Notes: generated by a model not told the origin, from the sequence alone. A stretch of 64,000 bases of DNA from Panulirus ornatus (GCF_036320965.1 NC_092281.1:10037892-10101891), one strand, 5' to 3'; shown: positions 13,610 through 26,960, counted from the stretch's first letter. Translations and numbers: made by a program.

Positions 13610-13760
13610 GGGAGAGGGGGGGGGGGGGGGGGGGGGGGCACTAGTGGTGTGTGTGTGTGGGTGGGTGGGAAAGAAGGGATGACGAGACAGGCTGGGGAAA
13701 GAGGGATAGAGGAGAGCTACGACAAGGAGGGAGGGAGGGAAGGAGGGAGGAAGTTTGATG
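13610..13760. repeat. Poly-G run and (GAGG)n stretch
   Basis: A run of about 23 G at 13616-13638 is followed by GTGTGTGTGTGG and, at 13722-13755, GGAGG/GAGGGAAG repeats. The G run could form a quadruplex and is a likely sequencing-error site. Confidence 0.85.
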
Positions 13761-13949
13761 GAAGTAATAACCTTCCAATCATTTGAGCGACGAGCAGAGC
13801 AGAAAGGAAAATGGAATTCCTCCCAGTTGTCAGATGGGAGGGAGATCAGCTCGGAGAACGACTGTGAAAACAGAGGTAAAAGACGACTGAAACAACGTAA
13901 AAGAAAGGATTAAGAGGAGGTAACATGTTCTGCTGAAAGAGGGTAAGAA

Positions 13950-14520
13950 AATGGATAGGTGGTTCTCCAATGTAATTCCAGACTGTGCTAGTGAGAGTGC
14001 CTGGAAGAGTTAATTCCAGGAGTGAGTGGGAGGGAGGGTTTTGGCTAAGCCGTTCCAGCGAGGACAGACGAAGGACAGCTGGGAATACTTTACTCTCAGA
14101 AAAATAAGGAAGGATTTGCCCTGGAAGTTCCAGAGATGGTGGGGGAAAGACAACTTGGAATGGTTTATTTTCAGATAGTCGGGATTTTTCCAGTCCCGTT
14201 CCAGTGAGGTCAAAATAATGATTGAAAGTCTGGAACGACTTCCCTCAAGAACGTTAAAGAGGAAGAAGGGTCTTGTAATGACGACAGATAAATGATACCC
14301 CTGGAAAGTTTATCGAGACCATGTAACTGAGGTGAAGTGAATAATTCCATGGAATAGTTTGTTTCAGAAGAGGAAAAGGAATCTAGTGGAAGCACATAAG
14401 TATTAGTCGTGTTTTCTTTATGGTACTGGTGAAGGAAGGAAGGAGGTGATTTAAGTAATATGTTAAATGTGGTCTGGAATACTCTGTTTCAAAAGGAATA
14501 ATGAAATTCCGTCTCATAAT
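13950..14520. repeat. Very degenerate tandem repeat (tentative)
   Basis: Recurring blocks of CTGGAANNNYTTANTYTCAG, then purine-rich DNA, then a TTCCAGNGAGG-like block, at irregular 60-100 bp intervals. This may be an ancient satellite. No gene recognised here or in 14521-15013. Confidence 0.35.
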
Positions 14521-15012
14521 ACTTCCACAGAAATAAGTAGATCCCCTAAACTCATCTTTAAGTATATGGAGGAGGATGAAGGGGGATGTGATTTTTTTTC
14601 CTCCTATGATTATGGTTAAACTTCGACAAAGAGGGTCATGGATCTGCTCGAGGAGGAAGAAACCAATCACGTGATTGGAATGCCAGAAGTAATATGTATA
14701 TGATGGAGGTAGAAACCCATGATGGTCATAAAGGTGTTGAAGCTTAAACATCTTATTAACGAAGCTCAAGACGGTGTCTCTAAATGGAAGGCATCACATA
14801 AAGACTTGGACTAATGAAGACTAACTTCAGAGACTCAAGGAAGAGAGAAATCGCTAAGATATCTGAAGGAGGAAGATACTGATTTGTAAGTCTGCTGTAA
14901 TGATTCTGGACACTAGGAAGGGCATCCTTTGGCTCAGACGAATTAGATAACTATGATGTAAAGGATATCATGGAAATGGGATTAGATTATCATTTTTGCC
15001 TTGAAAGGCAAA

Positions 15013-15013
<1 letters not shown>

Positions 15014-15102
<89 letters not shown>
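15014..15102. repeat. (TA)n microsatellite
   Basis: A pure (AT)n tract of about 89 bp. It gives Tyr-Ile open frames on both strands, which are not genes. Confidence 0.93.
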
Positions 15103-15105
<3 letters not shown>

Positions 15106-15295
15106 GTAATAGTAGACGTGATAGTTACGACACGAGAAAAGTGTTTCCCCTGACTCAAAGTAACCCGCCATTCACAAGGGATTAGCTTGGATAATGCAGC
15201 AGTATCGAAGCTTTGAGTTCGAGTATCATGGAGCACTTCGTGCCCGGTGATGAGGCTGTCTGTTCGGCTTCAGTGTGTCAGAGTCGGGTTCAGCG

Positions 15296-15340
15296 AAGCG
15301 GGTATAAAAAGGCTCGGACCGCGGTATTAGGGAGTGGGTG
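15296..15340 (+). promoter_or_regulatory. TATA-like core promoter motif (tentative)
   Basis: GGGTATAAAAAGG at 15299-15311 is a strong TATA match in a locally GC-rich patch. About 30 bp downstream is GGTATTAGGGAGTGGG, with no clear arthropod initiator and no recognisable exon. A chance match is quite possible. Confidence 0.2.
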
Positions 15341-15344
15341 AAGG

Positions 15345-15884
15345 GCCACGATATGACTGGCCCGCTGTGGACCATGTAATGTATTCTGTTTGATCCCGGG
15401 GTATTTCTGCTTTACTGAGGAGGAAAATGCTAAGTGCTGCTCCTTAAGTCGTAGGAAAAAGAAAATCAAATAAGTCAGCGTCTCATGTTCAGCAATATAT
15501 GAAAAGGCTTGCGAGAGCTAGACGTCTCAGGAGATATTATTTTCTTCTTTCTTTGCGTTAAAAAAAGAAAAAAGACAGGAGTAGGCCGAATAAAAACATA
15601 GGAAATGCTAATATTCAAAAGCTACAGTCAATCGAAATTAGATGTGAAGCCAGATAATCAGAATAAACTTAATAATCGTATTACCGATAAAGATTATATA
15701 AGATTACTCTTCCAAGATATATAGAAAAGGTTCAGTGCATCAGAAAACAACATTTATCCCACAGATCAGATGATGTACCGCAATTAAAGACTTGGCGTTT
15801 AAGAATTGCTCGCATACTTTCGCCAATACCTGGGCTATGTAGTAATAGGGAAGCTACCGAGTTGCATATTTACTCTGTGATCGT
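15345..15884. other. Unique AT-rich sequence
   Basis: No gene or repeat recognised. Confidence 0.4.
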
Positions 15885-16010
15885 TGTCAGCTTGAGGATG
15901 GGTCGTATTATTGTCTGTTTTCTTCCTTACACCGCCAAGCTTTGGAACTCTGTACCTTTTCATGTGTTACCCAACAGCTCAAAATCTCTTAATAGTTCCT
16001 TTTCTTTCTC
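15885..16010 (+). mobile_element. Short LINE-like RT C-terminal relic (tentative)
   Basis: The plus frame reads FLPYTAKLWNSVPFHVLP at about 15921-15975. The (A/R)LWNS(L/V)P motif is common near the C-terminus of jockey/CR1-type LINE proteins, often after an R/P-T/S-A block as here. Outside this motif similarity fades. It would be a different LINE lineage from the RTE-like copies elsewhere. Evidence is one motif plus context, from memory. Confidence 0.42.
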
Positions 16011-16300
16011 TGTTATGTCCCTTTGTTCAGTGTATCCTTTCGTTTCCTCTTCATCTTTTCATTCTACAAGGCCTGGCTTCAGTGAAGACATTTACCCACA
16101 AATGGAACAGCAAAAAAAAAATATCCTGAATCAAGTTATTAATCACGTTACGTTGGACAAGACATTCATCAGTCGCTAAAGAGAAAAAAAAATATGAATC
16201 CAATTTTTTTTCCAATTGGATTATTCGCATGGGGAAGATTAGCCACGCCCACAGATATATTACATGTGTCCTTGAAGCATATGGCCACGAGGTGACCATG

Positions 16301-16302
<2 letters not shown>

Positions 16303-16341
<39 letters not shown>
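16303..16341. repeat. (CA)n microsatellite
   Basis: A pure (CA)n of about 39 bp. The flanks 16011-16302 and 16342-17140 are unique. A 63-codon stretch at about 16920-17110 (plus) is non-repetitive but unrecognised. Confidence 0.9.
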
Positions 16342-16344
<3 letters not shown>

Positions 16345-17140
16345 TTTGTATGCTGACCGACTGTCTCGGCAAGACACATACCAACTGTGAAACCTGTTTG
16401 AATATTCCTTCTGTAGACTGAGTTCTTGCCAAGCAGATGTTATATTTCATTATACCTTTTTTTTTCCTTCTTCACTTTTTGAATGGCCATGGATATGATT
16501 CTCCTCGTTTCACATGGGCTGTAGAAGAAAGTCTTGCCCGTGTCGTATGCTACGTTCTGTGGCATGTTGGTTGTTTGAGTACGTGCAGAAGGCTTAGTTC
16601 TGTGTTTTCCACGTGAGTGTATGTGAGGGAATTGGCAGTTGCTGGTTAATAGGGGAAGCTCTAGGTTCTTGTCCTTGTTACTCTGAAAACCTGGTAAATT
16701 TAGTCGTCTGTAGATACTTTTTTTTAGTAAAGATTTAGATACTTGTAGATTTTTTTTCCTTTATTTTTTCAAACGCTTTTGCAGATTTAGGGTATAGACG
16801 AGTTGAAACCTCCTGGGGTCGAATGGGATTAGATGTATGTATGTATATGATTTGTCTTTTTGTTTTCTTTCCGTTTTTCATGAGCTCGTCTGGAAACACT
16901 GTTGTTTTTTTTTTTCTCCGCTCTCTCGCGTCGAGTATGGCAGATTTCCATGCATCCCTCGCCGTCAAAGGATCAAGCAATTGCCTAAAATTTCCCTCGG
17001 CCGATGTAAACTTTCAGATCAGCAAAGCTTACAGCCATCATTTCATTGGGGCCAGTGATAGTGCGGCGTATTGCATAAAGCGTGAGGCAGAATTCACCAT
17101 TTTGCCGAGATGAAAGAAGGGAAATAATTGGTCTGAGTCT

Positions 17141-17787
<647 letters not shown>

Positions 17788-17865
<78 letters not shown>
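17788..17865. repeat. (TA)n microsatellite
   Basis: A pure (TA)n of about 78 bp. Confidence 0.93.
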
Positions 17866-17870
<5 letters not shown>

Positions 17871-18065
17871 CAAACATAACTGTAGCGCCAAGGAACAGCG
17901 AGAGTACTCGCGGAGATGAACGATGGAAGCGTTGTATATTCGGCGCGAAGAAACGATAGAGAATTTCATGCTTAGGACCACGGACCATAATGAATTTTAA
18001 AGTATATTGTGGCGTTTGACCATTCTGATACATATGTTACGACATGTTGTGTGTAAGAGGATAAA

Positions 18066-18122
18066 AGACCGGGGCAACACGATTGTAGAACCATCTCCCT
18101 GTAAGTTATAGATGGTAACCAC

Positions 18123-18171
<49 letters not shown>

Positions 18172-18175
18172 ACTG
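18066..18175 (+). repeat. Dispersed repeat with (CA)n tail, copy 1
   Basis: The block GGGGCAACACGA, CATCTCCCTGTAAGTTATA, GATGGTAACCAC and then (CA)n resembles the blocks at 56447-56500 and 56791-56903. The recurrent order (GGGGC-ACACGAG-TCTCTCC-GTAATCAC-(CA)n) suggests a short interspersed element ending in a CA microsatellite. Confidence 0.6.
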
Positions 18176-18368
18176 TATCGATAATTAACTACGAAAAGGA
18201 ATTGCACATCAGTCTTCACAGAACCCACAATTTGACGCCAATAATCAACGCCGGGTAATTAAACTCATTACTGTAATTCATGCTCAGCAAACCTGCCAAG
18301 ACAGAGTTGTATCTTGCATGGGTAAATCTTCATACATGAAGTTATTAGAAATAATCAATAACTGGTCC

Positions 18369-18375
<7 letters not shown>

Positions 18376-18457
<82 letters not shown>
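18376..18457. repeat. (TA)n microsatellite
   Basis: A pure (TA)n of about 82 bp. Flanks 18176-18375 and 18458-18808 are AT-rich unique DNA without a recognised gene. Confidence 0.93.
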
Positions 18458-18460
<3 letters not shown>

Positions 18461-18806
18461 AAGATATTGATGCTCATTGGAATCTAACTTCCTGACAATA
18501 TTTCCTCAAAGATAAAAATGATCAAAGTCGCCGTTTGAACATTCCCTAACATATAATTAATTTCAGATCAATGGATACACATGAAAGTAATTTGTAGTTT
18601 GCAAAGTTTTAGTTTAAGCGAAAAAAAATTCATTATGGCGCTGGCAAATAAGTGATTTATCAAACATATTTCAATAGAAATACTTATAAACTTTTCATCT
18701 AGATTTATTTTTTTTAGTGTATGAATGTTTTGCATGTACTTGCATATATCTGCATACGTGTACACACACAGACAAAAAGAAACCCATGCATGTGTCGAGT
18801 ACATAT

Positions 18807-19396
<590 letters not shown>

Positions 19397-19496
19397 GTAG
19401 CAATGCTTTCTACTTCCGTGGAGCCACCCGTCCAGCAAGCGCTCATGAATATTCATAGGTACTTTTGGACACTATGTGTCAATCCGCGTCGGTGGC

Positions 19497-19725
19497 ACTC
19501 ACAATGTCCATGCACTTGTGGTACTATGGATGGCTGGCACCTGAGGTACTGTGGGTGAGACTGACACATCAGGTACTGTGGGTGGCTGGCACTTGAGACA
19601 CTGTGGGCGGCTGGCACTTGAGACACTGTGGGCGGCTGGCATTTGAGACACTGTGGGCGGCTGGCATTTGAGACACTGTGGGTGGCTGGCATTTGAGACA
19701 CTGTGGGCGGCTGGCAACTGGGTGT
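19497..19725. repeat. 25-bp minisatellite
   Basis: About nine 25-bp units, with CTGGCAYTTGAGACACTGTG spaced at 25 bp (for example 19586 and 19611). The last four units are nearly identical; the first ones (19497-19585) are diverged. Minus-strand open frames (QCLKCQPPTVS repeats) are by-products. Confidence 0.85.
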
Positions 19726-19756
19726 AAGCCACTGTATTCACCAGCAGTCAGTCCCC

Positions 19757-20100
19757 GACTTACGTACGGGCTGCATTCCAGGACCATGTCCGTAAGTTGA
19801 ATCGTTCGTAGGTCGAAAAAATATAAAGAAAGCTGATATAATTCGCTTAAAATCAGAGGTCATACCCATACCTCCATGTAATGATATATTACATATCGAA
19901 TTCCGAAATAAGTGTACTTGATCATGATATTAAGCACCATTTGCCGACAGAAGAGCAGCTAAACGTGTAGTTAGTTCCGCAGTTCGTAAGTGCGGGTGGT
20001 CGTATGTCGAAAAGGGAATTACGAGGTGATTCTTTTAGCTCGTTAGTAAGTACGAGTGCTCGCACGCCGGATGTTCGTAGGTCTGGAATTCCCCTACAAT
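19757..20100. repeat. Probable old interspersed repeat
   Basis: Starts with CCCCGACTTACGTACGGG and contains many CGTAAGT, CGTAGGTCGAA, CGTATGTCGAA and GTTCGTAGGTC motifs in both orientations. This style is seen at the ends of widespread animal mobile elements, but I cannot name the family. Confidence 0.4.
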
Positions 20101-20111
20101 GTATTCTGTTT

Positions 20112-20232
20112 GAAAAGAGCTACTGTGATCTCAGTCTGTATAGCTCTTTTCATCTCACAGTATGGTACTAATGAACAATTATTCTCAACTTTTCATCTCA
20201 CAGTATCGTACGAATGAACAAATATTCTTCAA
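20112..20232. repeat. 11-bp-arm hairpin and 43-bp direct repeat
   Basis: GAAAAGAGCTA (20112-20122) and TAGCTCTTTTC (20141-20151) are perfect inverted arms with an 18-bp loop. The right arm leads into two direct copies of about 43 bp, each with CTTTTCATCTCACAGTAT and GAATGAACAA-like ends. Confidence 0.7.
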
Positions 20233-21062
<830 letters not shown>

Positions 21063-21457
21063 CAAATGTTCAGCGTTGGTTTCTTATGCAACAATGTCTT
21101 GGGGAGGAGGCACTCAGAGGAGTGTTTGGTGTCATCCCAGGGGGATCCGCTGACCACTTACAGCTGCCGACGAGACTGTCATCTGTTTCTCGTTTGTTTT
21201 GCCTCGGATGGTTTCCTGAATTTATACATCAAGGAGGAGAAGAAGAAGAAGGCAGGAGTTGGAGCAACAGCAGCGCCACTGCTGCCGACACCAGCAGAAT
21301 AGAGTCTGGGAACTCGGTGTTTGTGTTCCCGTGTGTTTGTTGTCGTTGTTAACTTACTGCTGGATAACAGTTGTTTTGCTTAAGAAAGTGGGGCTGCTTC
21401 TTGTGTGCCGTGTTGCTCATTATTCGTCCTCAGGTATCCATAGACGATGTGGATGAG
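21063..21457. other. Unique sequence
   Basis: No gene recognised. A short GAAGAAGAAG/AGCAGCAG-like patch lies near 21238-21300. Confidence 0.4.
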
Positions 21458-21474
21458 TGTGTGTGTGTGTGTGT

Positions 21475-21542
<68 letters not shown>
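21458..21542. repeat. (GT)n microsatellite
   Basis: A (GT)n of about 85 bp with one TATG interruption near 21479. Confidence 0.92.
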
Positions 21543-21545
<3 letters not shown>

Positions 21546-21624
21546 GATCTCGCGATCAAGTTTTTGAACTTAAACCTCTTCAACTTGGAAATTATTTATG
21601 TTGTTTATATTACACCTAAATCTG

Positions 21625-21682
21625 TACTAGGGATCGAACCCATGACCATAAAATTCCCATTTAACTCGCTGCCCAGCGCCCT

Positions 21683-21684
<2 letters not shown>
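21625..21684 (-). mobile_element. tRNA-like SINE fragment
   Basis: On the minus strand, GCTGGGCAGCGAGTT resembles a pol III A box. About 35 bp on, CATGGGTTCGATCCCTAG is a good B box. The spacing suits a tRNA-derived SINE head. It abuts a (CT)n tract (21686-21762). It lacks a full clover-leaf, so I do not call a tRNA gene. Confidence 0.45.
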
Positions 21685-21685
<1 letters not shown>

Positions 21686-21764
<79 letters not shown>

Positions 21765-21778
21765 GATGACCTTTGAAA

Positions 21779-21838
<60 letters not shown>

Positions 21839-21855
21839 ATATTTATATATATACA
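21686..21855. repeat. (CT)n and (TA)n tracts
   Basis: A pure (CT)n at 21686-21762. A (TA)n runs at 21781-21830, followed by GTATGTATATATTTATATATATAC. Confidence 0.92.
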
Positions 21856-21987
21856 GCAGCCGCCACCGCGTGTTTCCAAGGGAGCAAAACACACTCTCAA
21901 AGGACAAGGAGGATCCTCGATGGAGGCTTTTCGAAGATTGTTTTTAACATGAGGGTTGAAAGCAGCTTATGTGTTTGGTTTGTCATG

Positions 21988-22262
<275 letters not shown>

Positions 22263-23400
22263 CATCGACAACTGTTGTTTGATAGGAGGTGGTTCAGGTG
22301 GGTATATGAAAACCTCATTTATATTCTTCGATCCATCAAAGGAACACACTTACCACGACCAAGGTTTTGCACTTTATTCTGGCCTCCTCAAACCCCGAGC
22401 TGTTCACCAGTCTTCCCCCCCACTTGTATATCAAGGCCGTAGCTTATTTCTGCAGCGATATTCAATACACTGGTACCGCACGAGCTGTAATCAATGGTGC
22501 CTTATACATGAGCAGGTCTCACTTCCCAAGGAGACTTCACTTTCTTTCCTCATAATATTTTCTAGCAAATGACCAGATTTTTCATTTTTTTTTTTTGTAG
22601 AGGGGAGTATGTAATTGTTTTCAGCTTAAGGCAATTTCGCTGTCCCCTCTGTTAAAAATGGGCACACCGATTATTCTGTTCCACTCGTTTGGCAGTGATC
22701 GTCTCACCTGTTGATTTTCTACGCTTTCCTGGTGCCTCCCACCTCAGGGTATGTGCGCACAGGGCGAGATATCTGTCTACCCCATGTGACTGAAACGGTT
22801 CTACCTCCTCCATGGGTCTGACTGAAAGCCATCAGTTCGTACCAAGGCTTATCATCTTCACACAGTCAGTACATATTCCCAACATTCATGTCTTCCTACG
22901 TAACCATCTCTTGGTTAGAGTTTGGAGATATTTTTCGAAAGAGGCTTATATATAGATAAGAGAAAAAAGAAAGAGACACCCCCGTGTGTATAGCTTAAAG
23001 CTATATCTGCATAGCTTGGTGTGTGCATAGCTTTAACAGTTAAGGTACGCATGATACTATTGGTGGTACAGAGAGTAACAAGAGCATTCGTATAGCCTCA
23101 AATGTGTCATCGCAAGGTCCTATCCACCCGTGTGTTGTACTGATCAAAATACAACATCTTGAAGTATAACCTCTCCCAGGTGGTATACATCCTTTTTCCT
23201 TCACCAGTTTCCGATACCAGCCCTTTTCACCCAGTGTCTAAAAAAAAATGTTGAAGCAATTGCGAAGTTTGCCTTCCTAGAAAAAAATGACCAAAATGAA
23301 GGATCTGTTGCATTACACTTGTTAAACTTTGGCTATTATTTGTCTCGTAATTACGGCAGTTTAAGAGCAAGCAAAATGATTTCTCAGAATTTCAGTGAGT
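22263..23400. other. Unique sequence
   Basis: No repeat or gene recognised over about 1.1 kb. Open frames up to 97 codons show no family motif. Confidence 0.4.
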
Positions 23401-23700
23401 TTACCGAAGCGGGCTTGGTCCCCTAAGCAAGCCATTGCTTTTTATTTTTAGGATTCTCAAGTTATAATTACCATCATTATTGATATCATTATTATTATCA
23501 TTATCACTAGCAACATTATCTGGCCAGCTTCGTATCACCTTAGATAAGCTTTTGCTACCTCTGATTGCCTTTGTCTGTAACAGGTGTAAAAACTTTGTTT
23601 CTAAGGTTCCTGTCACATCTGGTGCTGCCGGGGTAAACATCTGTCTGTGATGCCCTCTGGAGGTGGTGTTGTCAGGGGGTATTACTGACAGGGTGATGGT
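23401..23700. other. Unique sequence with short ATT/ATC patch
   Basis: An imperfect (ATT/ATC)n patch lies at 23468-23512. Otherwise nothing recognised. Confidence 0.4.
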
Positions 23701-24095
23701 GGTGCTGGAGGGGTTTTGGGCTGTTTGGTATCAAGATGACGGTGGTGTGATATATATATACTCGGGTTGCGTCCTATCCTCTCGTGTTATTGTTGTCAGT
23801 TTGGTTATCTGGGGGTGTAGTTGTCAACAGTTTATTTTTCTCTGGGGGTGTGGTTGTCATTCATTTGCTCTTTTGAGGTGTGGTTGTCAGTAGCTTGGCT
23901 CTCTGGGATGTAGATGACAGTAATTTAGCTCTCTGGGGTATAGCTGTGAACAGTTTGTCGCTCTTGGGTGTGGAGGACAGTAATTTAGCTCTCTGGGGGA
24001 TACGGTTGTACGAACTTTAGCTCTCTGGGGCTGTGGTTATCATAAGTCAGAGAGTTTCAAGGGACGTAACTGGTCTCTGGGGGTCATATAACTAG
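23700..24095. repeat. ~31-bp degenerate minisatellite
   Basis: About nine units of 28-32 bp follow the pattern GCTCTCTGGGGTGTRGWTGTC then a short variable end such as AGTAATTTA. Clearest at 23809-24060; earlier units are more diverged. Confidence 0.75.
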
Positions 24096-24593
24096 GGGTC
24101 AAGCTCTCCCGTGTTGGCTACAGATGTGTTCTGTGGTTAACTTGGGACGATGTGATTTAAAGTGTGGTTGACCTTTGTATTTTTCTTTTCCCTCTGACCT
24201 TTAACCTTCATGTATGGCCATGACCTTCTCAGCACGCCGTCACCCCCCTCCCTGTTGCTTGACTTATAACGCTTAATGCTACCGAAGTAATTTGATTTAC
24301 AATGTGTTCTTTCAGCGAGAGAACAATGGAGAACGAAGATCATTAATCTTCTCCTCAGGTTACCGGCAAAATATAGTGCACAACCTTAATATAGCCTTGT
24401 GTGCGTGTGTGTGTGTGTGTGATGATGATGCGGGAACGCATATGTGTGAGAGTGGGTATATAAGATGATCCTATAGGATATAAATATATTAGTGCTAATT
24501 CGTATATTTTTTCGACCACCCTCTTACGTGAAGATGATTTTCTCTCCAGCGAAGGAGTGTCCTCAGTCCTGCCTAAAGATCCACCTTATTTAC
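24096..24593. other. Unique sequence
   Basis: Contains a short (GT)n at about 24399-24420. No gene supported. Confidence 0.4.
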
Positions 24594-24722
24594 AGCCGTC
24601 TATGTGGTATAGTGTCAAAGGCTTTCCAGCAGTCCAGACACGCACAGTCCACTAAACCATCTCGCTTAAGTAACACAGAATTTATTCTCTCGTTTACGTC
24701 TGCGATGTATTCATTCTCTTCC
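24594..24722 (-). mobile_element. Reverse-transcriptase relic (LINE motif A)
   Basis: On the minus strand a frame open for about 45 codons ends CLDCWKAFDTIPHRRL followed by TAA. LDxxKAFDxxPHRRL is the classic first catalytic motif of non-LTR reverse transcriptases, with the metal-binding Asp present. Sequence beyond the stop is not recognisable. It is probably a short jockey- or RTE-like remnant, and the lineage cannot be settled from one motif. Confidence 0.5.
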
Positions 24723-24783
24723 ATAAGTCTAAGACGTATACGTATTTATAGGTGATTGAGTGTGCTTTGTTTTGCTGTGCCCC

Positions 24784-24978
24784 GAGAAATATTGTTTTCA
24801 TCACTCACCACAATAGACTCTTGAGTTTCCAAACTCCTTTGCCATCACAAACACTCTTCGATAGGATCCAATCACCTGTGAGAAATATTATTTTTTTCCT
24901 CACTCACTACAATAGACTCTTGAGTTTCCGAATTCCTTTGCCATCACAAACACTCTTCGATAGGATCCAATCACCTGT
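24784..24978. repeat. 96/99-bp direct duplication
   Basis: GAGAAATATT starts at 24784 and 24880, and both copies end in GGATCCAATCACCTGT. They differ by few substitutions and a small T-run indel, so the duplication is fairly recent. Confidence 0.9.
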
Positions 24979-25028
24979 TGTCGTTTCTTTTTTCTTTCTT
25001 CATTCTCTTTGTACCCCTTTGTCTAGAC

Positions 25029-25153
25029 AAGACCAATACCAGATGGCCGCGCCAGGCACGCAGTATATCACGACCATAACAAACCTCAACACAGGAGGAA
25101 ATGCCTTCCAGCAAGAACGCCTTACAGAACTAGAAGAAAAGAGAAAAAAATAA
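25029..25153 (+). other. Candidate 3'-terminal exon (unproven)
   Basis: A long pyrimidine tract (24980-25021) ends in GTCTAG, a good splice-acceptor shape. The sequence after it is open in one frame for about 41 codons to TAA, with non-repetitive, polar composition (pieces QDQYQMAAPGTQYITTITN and GGNAFQQERLTELEEKRKK). A second frame is also open for about 79 codons, which lowers confidence. No family recognised. Upstream exons, if any, are not in view. Confidence 0.25.
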
Positions 25154-25617
25154 AAGCTCTTTCCTGTACCTGGATTAAGATGGCTCCAGGACCATTGGTC
25201 TTCCAGCTTCCGTCGGCCGAGTTCAGTTCACTCTATGTTTACTAATATTTCCACCATTCTCATCTAAGGCGTTAAAAAAAAAAAACCCGCTTAGAGTAGC
25301 CTAAATCACAGGAAGGTCTGTGGGTCTTGGCTATGGAGGGTTTGCTCTGGTTTCGGTGCTTCGTACATGAGAGTTAGAGGGAAGATGTGAGCATATGAGG
25401 TCGTGTGTTCCAGGCGATTCTTCCTTTAGGCGGGAAACGGCGGACAATGGTACGAAACAGAATCATTCTAATATTCGTTTTGATAACATTCAGACTTCAT
25501 AACCTGTTGCTGTATGGACTTGGAACAATCTTGAGCACCTGAAAAGGTGTTTTAAGTTTTTATCTATTTGGTGATTATATCTTGACATCATTAATGACCT
25601 GAGTAGTTCTTAAGATA
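25154..25617. other. Unique sequence
   Basis: An A run lies at 25275-25285. GCGGGAAACGGCGGACAATG at about 25430 faintly resembles the 3' end of the short element at 8955-9065, but it is too short to call. Confidence 0.35.
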
Positions 25618-25745
25618 AACCAACCAACCAGTCAACCAGCCGCCCAGTCAACCAACCAACCAGTCAGCCTACCAACCAGTCAACCAACCAACCAGTCAAC
25701 CAACCAACCAGTTAACCAACCAACCAGTCAACCAACCAACCAATG
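25618..25745. repeat. 16-bp AACC-type minisatellite
   Basis: AACCAACCAACCAGTC units of 16 bp, with shortened variants, repeat about eight times. Confidence 0.88.
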
Positions 25746-26180
25746 ATAACCATTATGTTTAGAAACAAACATACACACATATATACGTGTATTTCGAACT
25801 TCTGATAACTAGAAGTATATGTGAAATTTGTTTTGTGTTTACTGCTGGAGTGTTTGAGATATATATACGTTCTATAAGGACTACGACATGATCTAGGTGT
25901 CAAAGAAAACGTGGTGACATTGCCTGCTTTGCTAAAATACAAACTCACAAAATATAGAGGTTTATTGACACCCTTGAACTGTCTCGATCTCACGTGATAA
26001 TTCACTTACGATAATGTTATCAGTTCGCACGCAGGAATAGGTCTTACTGTCGCATTACGTTTCTACGTCCCGTATGTGACATAACACATTGACATTTGTA
26101 TCTCATACTTTGATATTCTCCAACTTGAGAATTTACTGTTATGTTTCTTTCGTGAAATCCTTCAGAAATTGGTAAACCAA
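25746..26180. other. Unique sequence
   Basis: No gene or repeat recognised. Confidence 0.4.
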
Positions 26181-26716
26181 TGCGGAGTATTATCCTATAA
26201 GCACCTTTGGTCGATCCATTCAAACATATCTACGACAAGAAAACAAAATTTCGCAAGGATGAAAATTCCGTCGCAAATCGTCATCTTTTAACACACAACA
26301 GCATCGTTGGCGTCCAGTACTCGTTTTCTAATACCGCAGCGCCCCGTTTTCCTATCTTGCCTCCCGGCGGCAAGTTATGTCCAAATAGAAATGTGATTCT
26401 TATACCATTGCCGCGCCACGTACCCGCGCCTCCCACTCGGCCAATTACCAACTTCTCAGGTTGTTACCTCAAGTTGGATCAAGTTAAAGTTCGCCCCGGG
26501 ACGGTGGCCAGCAAGGTGGACGGAAGGCGCCTCGATTCTAACAAGGAGAATCGAGTTCTTAATGGTGATACTAAACACATTTTGGAAGGAGCTCCTGCTC
26601 CTCCCTCCTCCACCGCCATTGACCTCCTCTCCTCCCTGATGAGATTTTTGATAAGTTTTCTCCCTTATTTTTTCCTTTTTTTTTTAGATTTACGAAAGAC
26701 ACTCTCGTTGTGGTGA
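26181..26716 (+). other. Non-repetitive open frame of ~170 codons, unrecognised
   Basis: This is the longest open frame not made of tandem repeats, ending at 26716. It has no ATG near its 5' end (the apparent start at 26207 is TTG). The composition is mixed, with Pro-rich stretches (LPRHVPAPPTRP) and a hydrophobic end after codon 145 that includes a T-rich tract. I recognise no domain. A 9-bp perfect inverted repeat, CTCGATTCT and AGAATCGAG with a 7-bp loop, lies at about 26530-26554. Chance openness in GC-richer DNA is likely. Confidence 0.2.
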
Positions 26717-26734
26717 GTAAAAAGTCACTTATAA

Positions 26735-26960
26735 TAGTCTTAGGTCCTTTTATAATAGGTTTACGTTATTTTTGATAGGTTTACCTTTTTTTTGTAATAG
26801 TCTTACTTATTTTGTAATAGCCTTACCTATTTTGTAGTAGGCTTATCCTTTTTTGAAATAGGTTTACCCATTTTTTTGTAATAGGCTTTGGGAATAGGAT
26901 CAATATTTGTAATAGGTACACCTTTCGTGATAGACTTACCTTTTCTAACAGCCTTACCTT
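26735..26960. repeat. ~25-bp degenerate minisatellite
   Basis: Eight or more diverged units carry TTTTGTAATAGNCTTACCT-like sequence, including GATAGGTTTACC and GTAGTAGGCTTATCC variants. Confidence 0.7.

Noticed and set aside
25425..25455. Third copy of the short element 3' end (GCGGGAAACGGCGGACAATG)
   Set aside because: The match is about 28 bp with several mismatches and no further similarity. It may be chance.
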